Shown here one piece after another: positions 1 through 12,305 of a stretch of DNA of 64,000 nucleotides. Where the stretch lies: assembly GCA_009760855.2 (NCBI GenBank), contig WPIO01000008.1, positions 5,240,001 to 5,304,000 of the forward strand, written 5' to 3'. This DNA comes from Cristatella mucedo. Lineage: Eukaryota > Bryozoa > Phylactolaemata > Cristatellidae. Under the pieces are notes generated by a model that saw only the letters and a program-made list of their open reading frames with translations, searched no databases and was not told where the DNA came from. The first letter of the stretch is position 1; each line of letters opens with the position of its first letter. The position numbers and the translations under genes are program-made.

Positions 1-1850
1 TCGTTTTGCTATCGCATTTAGAAGAGATCCTTCTATGGTATGTAAATTTAAAATGAGCGATTGTCGGCAACCTACTCAAAGCTAGCCATCCGGTTACTAA
101 CAGGCCGGGTCACCAACAGCCGGCGAATCCGTATTACTTGAAGCACTACGGTTTCACATACCCGCCTTACGTCAGTCGTCCGATCTACGTGACGTCGATG
201 AATATCGTGCCAAAATTGTTCAACGTCTCACGTGATCGGAGCCCTTCGATCGAATGGAAGACGTCTTCCTTACGGGAATTTGGGCGGCGCGCAGAGGACT
301 CCACGGAGCTCAGCAAAGTCAGCAGCGCCCAGCAATGGCCTCCTCCTCTCGAATGGCCGCTCAATTACTTGAGCCGAAGCAGCGAGCAGTGTGCCACCGG
401 AGCAGCGAGCTCTCGCACCGGAGTGCTTTGCAGGTCGATGGCAGCAGCGGCTGCGCCGGCACGAGGTGGGAGCAGGCCGCGGGCGTGCCTGGGCGTCACA
501 TCGTCACCCTCTCGTAGCGTTGCCACGTAGCCGCCGGGCTGCCACAGCCTCTCCTCCTCCTCCTCGAGCTCCTCTCACGTGCCAGCAGCGCCAGCCAGCC
601 AGCCCAGGTGCGCACGCACGGGCGTGCCTGAGCTGCCACCTCACCACTCTCCCTATTCTCTCTGCTGCTGCTGCTTTGGAGTGCGCTCTCACCACTTACC
701 CTGAGATGATAATGCCGGGCCATCTGGACGTCTTCTTTGTCTAGCAGCGCATACTTGACCTACAGTAACAACAGCAGATCTGCGAGTGAGAGTTCGATGC
801 GTTCCCGTAGGACGCATCGCAGCCGACGCCCTGAAGTCCGGAAAGCGTTCGTTTTCATCCTAGGACGTAGCGCACGAACTCTCCACCCCACTTTAAGCGT
901 AGCAGCCGCTCGTGCAGCAGCAGCAACAGCAGGGTGCAGCCGGTGAGGCGATCAGCTGATCAGGCGGGCCGAGGCTTCTGTTAGGAAAGGGACTCGGCAA
1001 GCAACAGGCAATGCGCTGGCTGGCTGGCTGCCTGACCAACGGCAGTGGTGATGGTGGCTGTGCTGGGTGGGGCGAGGTTCTAATTTGTCATTTCTGTGGA
1101 TTCGAAGAAAAGACAACGATGCCAAAACGATGTGACAGCTTTGAAGGGAGGGGGCACCTGCAGGGCCCCCCTTTGCAAGAGAGTAAAAAACAGGCAGAAC
1201 ACTGGCCTGCCACTAGCGCTGAGTGAAATTACAGCTGCCAGCATCTAGCTCAGAAAGCGATCGAGCGGTACAGTAAGGAAATAGAATCGAGTCGAGGAAA
1301 TCAGGTTGAGTGGTACGGCTGAGGCATCAAGCAATGCACGAGAGAACCGTCTCCATACAGCTGCAGCTGCAGCTGAATGGAAATTAGGGGAAGCAACAGA
1401 AGCAGAGCCGGAAGTCAAATAGTAGCCATTAACAGCACTCAGAGGCAGCTCCAGGCCACGAAGGTCCGAAAACTAGTTACAATTCTTGGAAGTAGCGTTT
1501 GAGCAAGTGAGGAACATTACAGCAGGCAAGCATGAGCCAGAACCTGGCTGCCAGTGTGCCGACGCCGGCTTGCACTGAACTTCGATCGGCAGCGCACAAT
1601 TCAGTTACCGAAGTATCCGCTCTCATCTCAAGACAGGATGCCCCAGCAGAGTCTGGGAGCAGAGCGTACGTGCCTGAGTCAGTATGCATGCGTGCCTGTG
1701 TGGGTGCACGTGTGTGCGTACATTGGTGTGCATACGTGCAGTGACTGCTAACCATCTCTAGACCGACAGAGACAAAGAGTGAGAATGGGAAAGCACAAAG
1801 AATGACAATAGCACAGGCAGACAGAGACAGTGCTATGGGGCATACATGCA
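1..1850. other. No gene recognised
   Basis: CAG/CTG-rich stretches (300-700, 880-940) and short open frames without protein-like features. On the minus strand at about 705-743 a small open piece is followed by GTAAGT, too short to call as an exon. Confidence 0.5.
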
Positions 1851-1855
1851 CGCAG

Positions 1856-1924
1856 AGAGAGAGAGAGACGGGGAGAGGAAGAGAAGAGAGAGGAAGAGAA
1901 GAGAGAGGAAGAGAAGAGAGAGGA

Positions 1925-2013
<89 letters not shown>

Positions 2014-2042
2014 CAGAGAGAGAGAGAGACAGAGAGCAAGAG
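1856..2042. repeat. (GA)n microsatellite with GAGAGGAAGAGAAGA units
   Basis: Starts with three to four 16-nt GGAAGAGAAGAGAGA units, then pure GA to about 2004, then interrupted GA. Confidence 0.95.
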
Positions 2043-2044
2043 AA

Positions 2045-2190
2045 GTGAGCCGTGATGGCTTGCTAGGTAAGACGGTTGCTTTTCACGACCGAGGTCCCGA
2101 GGTCGTGGGTTCGAATCCTGCGGTGGGCGATTCTTTATCGCAGCTGCAAGCAGGGGCGATAGCCAAAAGAGGCTGCTAAATCAGCTAGGG
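2045..2190 (+). mobile_element. Second tRNA-like SINE family, copy 1
   Basis: GATGGCTTGCTAGGTAAGAC, then GGTCGTGGGTTCGAATCC (strong B-box), a GGGCGATTCTTTATC body, and a tail GCCAAAAGAGGCTGCTAAAT. It has no LINE-type tail. It directly follows a (GA)n block. Confidence 0.6.
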
Positions 2191-3115
2191 AGAGGGAGAG
2201 AGAGAGAGGACGAGTGAGAGTGAGAAGCAGACAGATAGGGAGGCGCAAGAGACCGAATGCAGTAGCTGGCAGTAGTCATAGCTTTGAGACAGCCTTGCTT
2301 TGGGGCAGGGCAGCTATGCCACCAGTGTCTAGCAGATGTCAATCTTTCCAGCTGCTGCTGCTGGTACCAGCAGCTGCATGGAACAAGGCTGGGAAGTCTC
2401 AAGGGCAGCAGTGGCACAGGGAGCAGATCTGGCAGAAGCAAAGAGCAGGACGGACAAAGGAGAGAGGAAGCAGCTGGAGCCATTGTCCTGGGAAGATCAG
2501 CAGGAGGGCAAACGATGTAACAACGCCGGTTTCATAGCCACCATGGGTAGAAAGACACCGGGAACTGCCACCATCAAAGCTACCCAAGCAAGCACATCGG
2601 ACAAACAAGCACCGGTGAAGAGAAGATAAATAAACATGTACGCTGCCTGCCTGCCTGTAAGGAAACCGAAACGAAGTCGAGGAACTCTCGGAGCGAGCGA
2701 GCCTCTCTGCAAGCCGACTGCAGCTCTTCGCTCGGACGATCGGTACAATCGGCACGGCATCAGACCGCTCTGCTGCCCTGCATGGCTGCCACTGCGGGGC
2801 CGATCAGACCTAAGCTTTAGGCCCAGCGATAGGCTACTTGGCTACCAGTACAGCACAAGCAGCAGCTGCAGACACAGATGCAGCTGCAGACCAATCTGCC
2901 GAGCGATATGTGAGCCCAAGCCATCGCCGTCGTCGGCAAAGAAGAAGCAGCAGGGCCAAGTGGCTCAGGCCCGGCGGAAGCTGCAAACGGCTGCACACTA
3001 TGTCGTGTAAAAAATGATCACACTGACGATATAGCATTATCGTGAACAAGGAACGTCGGTGCCTGATACAGAGGCGCATGATCCATCAAGGTGCAGAGGA
3101 GCAGAAGTAGGAGTA
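2190..3115. other. No gene recognised
   Basis: CAG/CTG-rich sequence with several short ORFs on both strands; none protein-like. Confidence 0.5.
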
Positions 3116-3182
3116 TATGTAATGTATCTTCGTCTGTAACTCCACAAAGCCAAAAAGACTAATTGGGTGTTACACAGGAGAG
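3116..3182. repeat. Dispersed repeat, copy 1
   Basis: GTAATGTATCTTCGTCTGTAA, then CTCCACAAAGC and GGGTGTTACACAGGAGAGTT. It matches 30646-30716. Confidence 0.6.
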
Positions 3183-3187
3183 TTAGT

Positions 3188-3312
3188 GATAATAATAATG
3201 ATGCACTTGATAAAGCGCCCTCAGATAACTTAATCTCTCTCTAGGCGCTTTACATTTGCTGCAAAGGGAAATGCAAATGAACGGTGAGTAAATTCATGCT
3301 TGATAAACAAAC
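3188..3312 (-). mobile_element. LINE 3'-end fragment
   Basis: Carries the family 3' tail in reverse (TGATAAAGCGCCCTCAG ... TAGGCGCTTTACATTTGCTG) next to an (AAT)n run. Confidence 0.7.
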
Positions 3313-3780
3313 AAAATGAATAACGATGAATAGCAATGAATAATAATAAATAATAATAATAATAATAATGAATAATAGTTTTGTATAGAGCACAGTCACA
3401 GCCTAAGCGGCTTTCGGTACGAATTCGGTAGCCAACAGACTTCATCTCACCCGATAACAAGAAAGTGGACAGCATAGTGGAACGAACCGATTAGCACCTT
3501 TTATGAAATAGATATTCGCTTCCCTACCAAGACGTCGATTTACTATCATCAGCGATTCGTTCTGCTGCAAACAGGTGAGCTGACAAAAACTTTCGTCGAC
3601 TGCTGGGCCCAGCTAATGGACGGCCCTTCATGACACAGGCAGGCAGGCAGGCTTACCGGTGGTGCATAAAAGGTTCAGCCTTGGGCTGACAAACACAGGG
3701 ATGTGGAGTCAGAGCCGTGACCGTGGATGCAAAGAGGTCAAAGAGCTCGAATGAAGATAAGGAAGATAAGATAAGAAGAG

Positions 3781-4170
<390 letters not shown>

Positions 4171-4221
4171 AAGAAAAGTGGCACCTACATAAACATGCAA
4201 CGAAACAAGATAGATGGAAAT

Positions 4222-4285
4222 ATAATAATAATATTTGATATAGCACCCTCAGAGAACTCTTTCAAGGCACTTTACATTTGCTGAT
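4222..4285 (-). mobile_element. LINE 3'-tail remnant
   Basis: Short reversed tail with (ATA)n: TATAGCACCCTCAGAGAAC ... GGCACTTTACATTTGCTG. Immediately follows the (GA)n block. Confidence 0.55.
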
Positions 4286-4596
4286 TTATATCTAATACAG
4301 CTAGGACTCGTGTATCTTCGGCGGCAGCGGAAAGCCATACCAGACAAGGTTGGGGGACTGACCAAGGTGGAGCCTTTAAACAGACACTATCGTGGGGTGT
4401 GCCGGTCACAGGTGGAGGCGCAGACATGGGGTACAGACAACTGCGCACAGTGTTAGACGGTAAGCAGTAGACCTTCAACGGTCTACGGAAAGACAGAAAC
4501 AAGATGGCACAATGTGGCAGCATAGGTGACCTCAAGCAGGCTGATATCTTGTTACAACAGCAGGCATCCGGGAGTATACACAAGCATGCACACATT

Positions 4597-4806
4597 CTTT
4601 ATCTCTCTCCGTCTCTCTCTATCTGTCTCCCAATCTCTCTTTCTCTGTCTCTGTCTGTCTCTCTCTGTCTGTCTCTCTCTGTCTTTGTCTCTCTGTCTTT
4701 GTCTCTCTATCTGTTTTTGTTTGTCTCTATCTGTCTTTGTTTGTCTGTCTGTCTCTCTTTCTCACTGTCTCTCTCTTTCTCCGTCTGTCTGTCTGTTTGT
4801 CTCTCT
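4597..4806. repeat. (TCTG/TC)n polypyrimidine block
   Basis: Interrupted TCTCTCTGTCTG, TTTGTCTCTCTATCTG motifs throughout. Confidence 0.9.
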
Positions 4807-4809
4807 CAC

Positions 4810-5879
4810 GGCCGTGGCAAATGCTCAAGTACTGCTGCTAACATTGCCGGGCAGATCGGTCGGTGCCGAATCAATACCGAGCACCAGTGCTTTGGTCAGC
4901 CAGCGGCTCGGCTAGGTTGATAAACAGCTTCAAAGGAAGTCAATGGAGACCAGCCAACCCTAGGCCAAGCAGCTGCCACGGGCTGACCCTCAGCTGCCAA
5001 AGCCCGTGATCAGGCCCTCCCCCCACACGTTGACACTCTCTCCGCTAGACATGCAGGCTAGCAGAGATAGCTCGGTAAATGTGCCGTGCCGAGCGTGGCC
5101 ACCGTGGCCACCGGCCGTTGCCATACCGACTCCGAGGCGGCAGCTAGCCGGTGCTTGCTTCTAGTGGTGGCAAGCACGAGCCCCTGACACAGCACAGCTT
5201 TGAGCACGGCTGACCCCCCTTTTACCTCCGGCCGCCGCCCCACCCCGTTGGCTGGGTCTCAGGCGCGACAGCTAGGAGCAGCAAGCGAACAACGTCGATG
5301 ATTCTTTGAGGCCTTCGCTACCGTCGATTCTTCCCAGCAGGTGACATGCGGTGACAGCAAGGCTCGTGTGCTCTGCTCGCGAGCCTCGTGCTTGTATGCT
5401 TCGGGTTCTCCTTCGCAAATGCTCCGCTTGTAAGCGCCCCCAGAGAACACGATTAATCCTTATCCAGGCGAAGCGCTACTGTTTCATGATGGACACGAGA
5501 TACGTTTTTATGGCTGCTGCCTCCCTGAGTCATACACGCAGTCGTTTATCTGGCGACCAGCGACTCAACCTAGCAGTCAGACTCGTCGCTGTGCGAGGTG
5601 GACATGCCTTTGCTTTAGCACGTTGGCGCCACTGCCGCCCAGGAGCAGAGGGACGAAGCCGAAGAAGGTAGCCGAAGGCTGAGACGCAAAGGCGTGCTCC
5701 CCTTGGACTTTGCACTTGGAACCACGACCTACGACGACGACTTAAGCAAGCTGACTACTGCTCACACGCGCCAAGCATCGAACATCAGGGCGATCCGGAG
5801 GCCACTGTGTGGCCGATGGCGGCTTAGTCGGATGCGACAGCTCAGGTCACCAGCTGCTGCAGCTGCCACTAGTTGACGA
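4810..5879. other. No gene recognised
   Basis: Moderately GC-rich unique sequence, no conserved coding signal seen. Confidence 0.5.
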
Positions 5880-6205
5880 TAGTAATAGTAATGTATTTGT
5901 ATAGTGCCCTCAGAGAACCGAATCCCTTTCTAGGCACTTTACAATTGCTGTAAAGAAAGCACGATCAAACGATCAGTGGTAGCGTGCACAATGTCATCAA
6001 GCAAAACATGGCTAGAGATGAAGAAGAAAGATGAATGATAGATGAAGTATGAAGAAGATGAATAATAGATGAAGAAGAATAGATGAAGATATATAAGATA
6101 TATCAATAGATGAAGAAGAAAGCACGATAAAATGGTTAGTAGTAACATGCAAAATGTGCAATCGACAGACAAGCAAGCCTAGCTGCCAAGTTTTGCACCA
6201 ACTGT
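5880..6205 (-). mobile_element. LINE remnant with internal deletion
   Basis: The reversed 3' tail is at 5880-5955. At about 6163-6200 the sequence matches the reversed ORF segment encoding [13 protein letters not shown] of the better copy. An A/G-rich GATGAA stretch lies between. Confidence 0.55.
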
Positions 6206-6299
6206 AAGTGCCTCGATTGCACGAGCCGACCACCAGCCGTCATCGGCGCCCGCTGGTGAGCTCGGCCAGACCGCAGAGCAATACTAATACTACTACTAA

Positions 6300-8560
6300 T
6301 AATAATGTCGTCAGCGCCTCGAGCTGCCGGCTGGAGTAGTCTGCCGAAGCTCAGCCGCCAGATGATGGACACTGCCACGCGAAAGCGTCCCGACATCAGT
6401 CGCAGCCGGGCTCGAAGCAGAGCTCCGCCTGACAGCCAGCGCTCGACCAGCGTCGGTCGCGAAGCGACCGTTCATCGATGGCGTCTGCAGCTGCCGTCTG
6501 CCAGACAGGCCTGAGCAGCGAGCGACGACGCACGCACGCTCGCCGCCGCCGCAAGGAGCTGATATGGGGTGGCTGATGGGTAATCGCCAATTATACGGCC
6601 GTTCCGTGCCTCCTTGCGTACCGGCGATCGCGATGGGCAAAGGCTGCCGGCCGGCCTGCAGCTCGGGGCTGGCTTTCGGCGGCGGCCCCCTGGGAACGAC
6701 GCACACCGAAGAACCCGGAGCCTTGAACTCTGAGCAGGAAAATCCAGCAGGCGCCTGCACGCCAGCGCCCGGTGTGCAGCAGCCACTGCAAGCCGCTGCG
6801 TGCGGCTAGCGGGAGAACTGGGAGGCGCAGCGACAAGGCGCCGGTGGTAGAAAGCCGAGAGCCGGCGATCGGACTTTTGATAGGACTGCGCCGCTGATGA
6901 GGGTGAAGGGAGGGTGGAAAAGCGAAGGGCCCCGCCCCTTCCTCCGTCCGAGACTGATTCATCGACCCGCAGCAGGAGCAGCAGCAGCAGTTGCCGCCGC
7001 TTGCGACAAAGGGCGCCGGCTTCCCGCACCTCAACAACGATAAGCCGCTCGCGCGTGCCGGCCGCGCTGCGAACCCAGAGCTGCCCGCGCGCGCCCGTTC
7101 GCCGGCGACGTGGACGCGCGCGAGCACGCGCCGCAAGCGGTGGCGACGGAGCGGTGGACCCCCGGATGGCTGCGCGCACGCTCGCGCGCCGCCGCCGGAG
7201 CTTGGAGAGATGCGACGGCGCGTGGGTCGGCCCTGGCGACGACCGTCGCGGTCGGGGTCCCGGCCTCCGTCTCGCTCCCGCACCGCAGCGGAGGAGAGCG
7301 TGGGCGCGCTGCGCTCGCGGCTGGCGACCGGCGCGCGCGAACTGCCGCTACTCGCCCTCGCTACGGCCGGCCCGGCTTCGCGGAGAGGCTGCGTTCGGCT
7401 GAGAGGCTCTCGCGGCGGGCGGACGCCGCGGCGGCGGCAGGCGGACGGACGGACGCATTCGCTGCGACGGGGCGAACGCACCTTCCCAACGGCCCTGCCG
7501 ACGTTGACGACGCAATATTCTTCCTTGTTCTCCACGAGTTCCATCGAAGTGCGCTGACCACGGAGCGCCGCGCGGCAAACCCCCCACGCGCGCGCGCACA
7601 CGCTTTGTCTGCCGGCGAGGCAGGAGCTTTCTCTTTTGCCCAGAGGCTTGACCAATCAGACGCCGCGGCGCTGAGCGTCGGCCGGCCGCAGCCAACGGCG
7701 ATCGGCGTTTCAGCGCGACCACCGCCGGCGGGCTGACGGCGACCATTTGTTTACCCGTTTCCCATCAACCCTTTCGGCCGCCACGGTGACGCCGACTCCT
7801 TGGGCGACCGGAACGACGTCGGCCGCGCTTTGCGCTCTCCGTCGGCGGCTCGTTGGGTCGACGTGAGCCTTTGGTGAGTTGGCCGTTGCATGGCCGTCGC
7901 GCTTTGGCTCTCTCTGAGCCCACTCGGAGGTCCGGCCTCTGCGATGGCCGACGTCCGGCAAAGCGGCAGCGCGGCGCCGGCGCTGCCGCTCTGCCGGCAC
8001 CCTGCTGCGTCAGGCGCGCGCGGCCGTGCTGCGCTACTGCCGGCTCGTTTTCGTATCTCGTGCGCAGCTCCTGGCGAGACTTGTGCACCGCCGCCGCCGC
8101 TAGCGGCCCCGGTCGGTTGGGGAGGAAGCGCGGCCGCCTGCCGTTCGGCGTGCGAGCTGCCGTGGTCGTCGCTGCGTTCGCTTCGACTTGCCCGAAGGAG
8201 CGCTTGCTTGGATTCTCTAGTTCGCAGGCTCGCGCTCGCGCCGATATTTTCCGGGCGCGACGTTGTGTTTCTCTCGTGCGGCTACCATTTCCGTCCGTCT
8301 GAGTCTGTATCGAGTTGTAAAGCCCCGTCGGCCGCATTCGGCGCACGGCGTCCTAGTTCGTCTGCGTCTTTCAAAATTCAAGAGGTTATCTGCTGCTTTT
8401 CGGCGCACGCGCAGCCATTTCCTTCGCTTGCCTCGTTTCATGCGCTGCGCATAGTTGCGATAAGAAGCGCTTCGTTTCTCACTGCTAGCGGCGTACGAAT
8501 GGTTTTGATGCACGCAGAATGAGACGGACTGTCGACAGCTCGGACGGCGCGGGACGCAAG
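6300..8560. promoter_or_regulatory. CpG-rich block, CpG-island-like
   Basis: Strikingly GC- and CpG-rich against AT-richer flanks. It has overlapping Arg/Ala/Pro-rich open frames on both strands, as expected from composition alone. No conserved domain is visible in any frame. A promoter or first-exon region of an unseen gene is possible. Confidence 0.4.
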
Positions 8561-9857
8561 GACGCGAACCCCCCCCCCACTCCCCGACGTCGTAGCCACG
8601 TCAGCAAGACTGGACGTACGCAGTGGGCTGGTGGAGTAGGTAGGAAAGTAGGTAGACAGGCAGACGGAGGCAGCCTAATGGGCGCCGATGTCCGGTAGAC
8701 AAGAAGCTGGTGCTGATGGACCAGCTTCCCTCGTCGTACCGATCGCAGAGAAGATGTGGTGAAAAGAGAGCGATCGAAGCTCCGTTCGTTTACCTGCTGC
8801 ACCTCTAATCGTCTTCAATTCCTTTGAAGACCGTACTTTCAGATCGCAAGAGCCTAAAGTAGCGAGCTCTCCAATGAATTGTTTTAAGATCTATTCTAAC
8901 TTGGCGGCATTTAAAGCGAAATTAAAAGCCACACGCTCCTGGAAGTGCATAGGATTACTCCATGTGAATTGTCCTTAACGTACCGATAGGTGGTACAATT
9001 TCACATTCTGTTACCGGCCAATCACTATTCACTAATCTCTTGATATGCTTCCCTTCCTAGCCTATGGGATGAACATAAACAGACATGTATTTAGTTTTCT
9101 TAAAGCTCTACAATAATGCTCTGTGATGATAATAGTTATTAACGCAGATGCTGCAGAAATGTGGCATGCCAACCGCTGCTGAATCAGTATTGCAAATTGT
9201 TGGGTTACTCAGACATAGGCCTCTCGTATGGGAGGTCGCCGATTCGACTGTGGAGGATAACGAAATAACGAGACACATCATTCGTTCTTCGAAACCCTAC
9301 AACGTCCGTGTGGAATTTCATGGCGCCGTATGGCCCAAGAAGGCAAATATTAATATTAGCAATTATTTATATTTATATATAATTTAATATATTCTTTATT
9401 TTTATAAATATTTGTTTATTTTTATATTTAAATATTAGAAAATAGCTAAATGAACCTATGCGGTCAAATAGATTGAACATGCCAGGGTGAGATGATCGAT
9501 CTAGCCCTACGGCCTTGACTTTGGTGAAGCTCTTTACAGTTAAACAGCCAGCCTCATTCATAAAGCGGGAGGGGTAGGCAGAGAAGCTACTACTACGGCT
9601 AACGCTCGCGTTTGCAGCAGGGAATGAAAAAAAATTGCCTGCTGCAGGACTCGAACCCACAACCCGTGTCGTGAAGTGGGAGTACCTTACTGCTGGGGTA
9701 AGTCCCCGGGGCTCCTATCTGGTTGCTCAGAGTAATGAGGACTGATCGCGCGAGTGAACTTGGCTAGCGTGCTTGTACGCGTAACTTGATGTTATTCCAC
9801 GTGTTACACATGACCCCCAGCGATTGACATCAAACACGCTACCCTCAACCATTCAAT
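8560..9857. other. No gene recognised
   Basis: Mostly AT-rich unique sequence, including a TATATTTAT tract at 9350-9440 and a tRNA-like repeat fragment at 9620-9725. Confidence 0.5.
9620..9725 (-). mobile_element. tRNA-like repeat fragment
   Basis: CAGGACTCGAACCCACAAC is a reversed B-box, followed by an A-box-like GGGGTAAGTCCCC region. It is not a clean cloverleaf, so a SINE remnant is more likely than a tRNA gene. Confidence 0.35.
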
Positions 9858-9958
9858 CATGCTTCCTTTGCAGCAAATGTAAAGTGCCTTAGAGAGAGAT
9901 TAAGTTCTCTGCGGACACAATACACATGTATTACTGTTATTATTATTACTATTGACCG
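9858..9958 (+). mobile_element. LINE 3'-end fragment
   Basis: Forward tail (TTTGCAGCAAATGTAAAG ... GAGATTAAGTTCTCTG) ending in (ATT)n, 0.5 kb upstream of the DHHC gene. Confidence 0.65.
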
Positions 9959-10491
9959 CATGCGAAGTTATGAGGCTGGATCACTTGACTAGGAATAAGG
10001 AACGAAAACGGTACTTGTCTGGGATTCGTTCCTGTGTCGCACACCCACCGGATGTGACTTCAGCTATTGCAACTTCTTTTTCTACTCCATTCGGTAACTT
10101 TATCCGTTTGTGAGATAGTCAATTTTCATTGCCATCTCATAGTAAGGAATGCTACTGAGCCGCGTAAAGGTCAAGGCTGCCGAAGGTCGCCAGCGAGTAA
10201 TCCAATGCACCACACATGCAGGTGCGTTTATTTAGTACACTTAATTCGAATCGTTTAGCTTACACGTTCAGTTGCGGGCCGCTCCAGATCTGCGTATACC
10301 CCATGCTCGATTGTAAATACAGCATTGCATACATCCGATCTGTACGCTCTGCAGTAGTGTAAGTCCTGCGTGCAGCGAGACTTCCGGAAGCCTCCGCCAG
10401 GAAATGCGTTCTGACGAGAAGAAGCGAACCTCCTGGGCTCCGTTCATTTACAGAGTAGCAGCTATTGGCGTCCTATTCGCAGCTGCCGACA

Positions 10492-11589
10492 ATGCTGCGA
10501 GACCGGGAGGGCGTCAGCCTGTGGGAAAACTGGAAGCTGCACTACCAGCGAAAGGGTTACAGATCGGAGGCAAACCTGGCGAGGAGCAGACGCCTGGCGG
10601 CCGTTTTCTTCGTTGGTTCGGCCGTGTCCTGGCTGTACTGCATGGTTCGCTACGCGGTGCCTTTTTATTTCAAGGACTACGACGTGCAGGCCGTTTACTG
10701 GCTCAAGGTCTCGGCGAGCTTTGCGTTTGTCAACACAGTGGGCAATTGGCTGTGCGCGATCTTCTATTCGAGCGTCCTGAAAGAGACTCGAGACCGGCCC
10801 CGCACCGGCAACAGGACGCTCTGGGACGCTGCGGAGGGCGAAGGCTCGCACCGGCCGCCGCCTCCGCCGAGAGACGGCCACGCTGCAGCAGAGCCCGCAG
10901 TAGCCGACTACTGCGCCGCCTGCTGTCTCGAGCGGCCGCCGCTCACGCACCATTGCCGCGACTGCAACAGGTGCGTGCTGAGGAGGGACCACCACTGCTA
11001 CTTGCTGGGCAAGTGCGTGGGCTACTACAACCAGCGCTACTTCGTCGTGCTGTGCATCTACGTGGGCGTCGCCAGCGCACTAGCGCAGCTCCTGTTCGCC
11101 CACTACCTTCGCACCAACGCATCCGACGAGACTTCTGGCTCATGGCTGCTCGGCCCGCACACGCTGCTCGCACGCTTCCTGTCCGGCGAGGTGCCGCTGC
11201 ACGTGGCGCTGATGACCTTCCAGTGCTACTACCTGTGGTTTTTGGGCGTCGTCGGCGTGGTCTACTTTGGCTTGCAGATGGAGGTCGTTCGTCGAGGCGT
11301 CACCTTCCATCAGTTCCGCAAGGGCATCGAGCCCAGGCTTCGTCGCAGCTCGAACGAGAACTTCCGGGAGGTGTTCGGCGACTTTTGGGCCCTTAACTTT
11401 CTGTTTCCCGCCCAGCTATTGTTCCGCCTGAAGCCTCCGGCCGAGTCTCGATCGCTGGAGAGCGAGGGCGGAGCTACTTATGCTCTACGCGGCCAAATCG
11501 TCGCAACTCAAAAAAAAAGTATCGCGATACCAATGATACGCGACGTCCATCCAAATACAAATAGGTCACTTGTTAGCATCGCTCGGTAA
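10492..11589 (+). CDS. DHHC-type palmitoyltransferase, ZDHHC22/24-like, single exon
   Basis: Protein S-acyltransferase that attaches palmitate to cysteines of target proteins at Golgi/ER membranes (family knowledge). The ORF is 365 residues. Two hydrophobic segments (about 35-60 and 70-95) precede the zinc-binding cysteine-rich domain at about 140-184. That domain reads CAACCLERPPLTHHC, CRDCNRC, and the catalytic DHHC at 166-169 followed by GKCVGYYN. Two further membrane segments lie near 185-206 and 233-258. The C-terminal FGDFWALNFLFP resembles the RWAL...WPF tail of ZDHHC22/24. The start is the first ATG after an in-frame TAG at 10456-10458. A proline run (122-126) sits in the cytosolic loop, and a nine-A run at about 11510 lies near the C-terminus. 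The lack of introns contrasts with the other genes here and may mean a retrocopy. AATAAA follows 82 nt after the stop. Confidence 0.88.
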   Translation: MLRDREGVSLWENWKLHYQRKGYRSEANLARSRRLAAVFFVGSAVSWLYCMVRYAVPFYFKDYDVQAVYWLKVSASFAFVNTVGNWLCAIFYSSVLKETRDRPRTGNRTLWDAAEGEGSHRPPPPPRDGHAAAEPAVADYCAACCLERPPLTHHCRDCNRCVLRRDHHCYLLGKCVGYYNQRYFVVLCIYVGVASALAQLLFAHYLRTNASDETSGSWLLGPHTLLARFLSGEVPLHVALMTFQCYYLWFLGVVGVVYFGLQMEVVRRGVTFHQFRKGIEPRLRRSSNENFREVFGDFWALNFLFPAQLLFRLKPPAESRSLESEGGATYALRGQIVATQKKSIAIPMIRDVHPNTNRSLVSIAR

Positions 11590-11670
11590 ACCGACAGGTC
11601 CCGATGCCGATCCACCTCTGCTGAGTGCTCTTTTTGGAATTGCCAATGGGCTTTCAATTATCTGCCTCGT

Positions 11671-11676
11671 AATAAA
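11671..11676 (+). terminator. Candidate polyadenylation signal of the DHHC gene
   Basis: AATAAA about 80 nt after the TAA stop at 11587-11589, on the gene strand. Confidence 0.45.
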
Positions 11677-12139
11677 TCGGCAGGGATAATTGATAAATTA
11701 ATTGGCTTTGGTATAGATGCTTTACTTACATATCGTATGCAGATAAATATAGTATTCTCACCCTTTCGAGAACCGATGGAAATGTCGGGATAATTTACCT
11801 GCGCGTGGTCATAGCTTTTAAGACGCAGCTATGAACCATGCGAAATGACCTGCACAGTACAAATGCGGCTAGTAGACTATGGCGGAGCCAGAGTGGAACA
11901 GGAGGCCTTTTTGCCCCTCCCCCCTGCAGGTAACAGCGACCTAGGCCGCCCTCTATTCTTACGGCCCCCCGCCGTCGCCAACGGCGAAATTAGGTCATAA
12001 TTCACTCGATGAGTAGCAGCCGAGTTCATTAACTGTGCTTTAGGATTTTTCATCAATTGTGCATCAAGCCGTACTTACATAGAAATCTTTCGGTTGGCAA
12101 TGGTTTCGTAATAAGCAGGTCGCCTCGCCTAGGCCATTT

Positions 12140-12305
12140 CTGGCGTTATCCTACTTACCGCTACCCAGTGATAGCGAGTTCGTGACGTTAACTGAACCAC
12201 GATACCAAGTAAAAACAGCGGATTTTACTGAACGGTATATTTGCAAGCGCACCGTGTCGTTTCGCGTCGAGCTACTTCAGAGAAATCTCGACACTCCTGC
12301 TAAGC
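12140..12305. repeat. Dispersed repeat, copy 1
   Basis: TTTCTGGCG...CTTACCG and GGATTTTACTGAAC...GCAAGCGCAC...CGACACTCCT recur in the same order at 22130-22290, which leads into the 122-bp satellite. Element class unknown. Confidence 0.5.

Noticed and set aside
705-743. Mini-exon on the minus strand followed by GTAAGT
   Set aside because: About 40 bp, no matching neighbour exon and no recognisable motif.
6591-7655. 354-codon minus-strand ORF and overlapping plus-strand ORFs
   Set aside because: Several overlapping open frames on both strands in high-GC DNA, Arg/Ala/Pro-rich, no domain; expected from composition.
10465-10491. Upstream TTG start for the DHHC gene
   Set aside because: Non-ATG initiation is not needed; ATG at 10492 is the first in frame after a stop.
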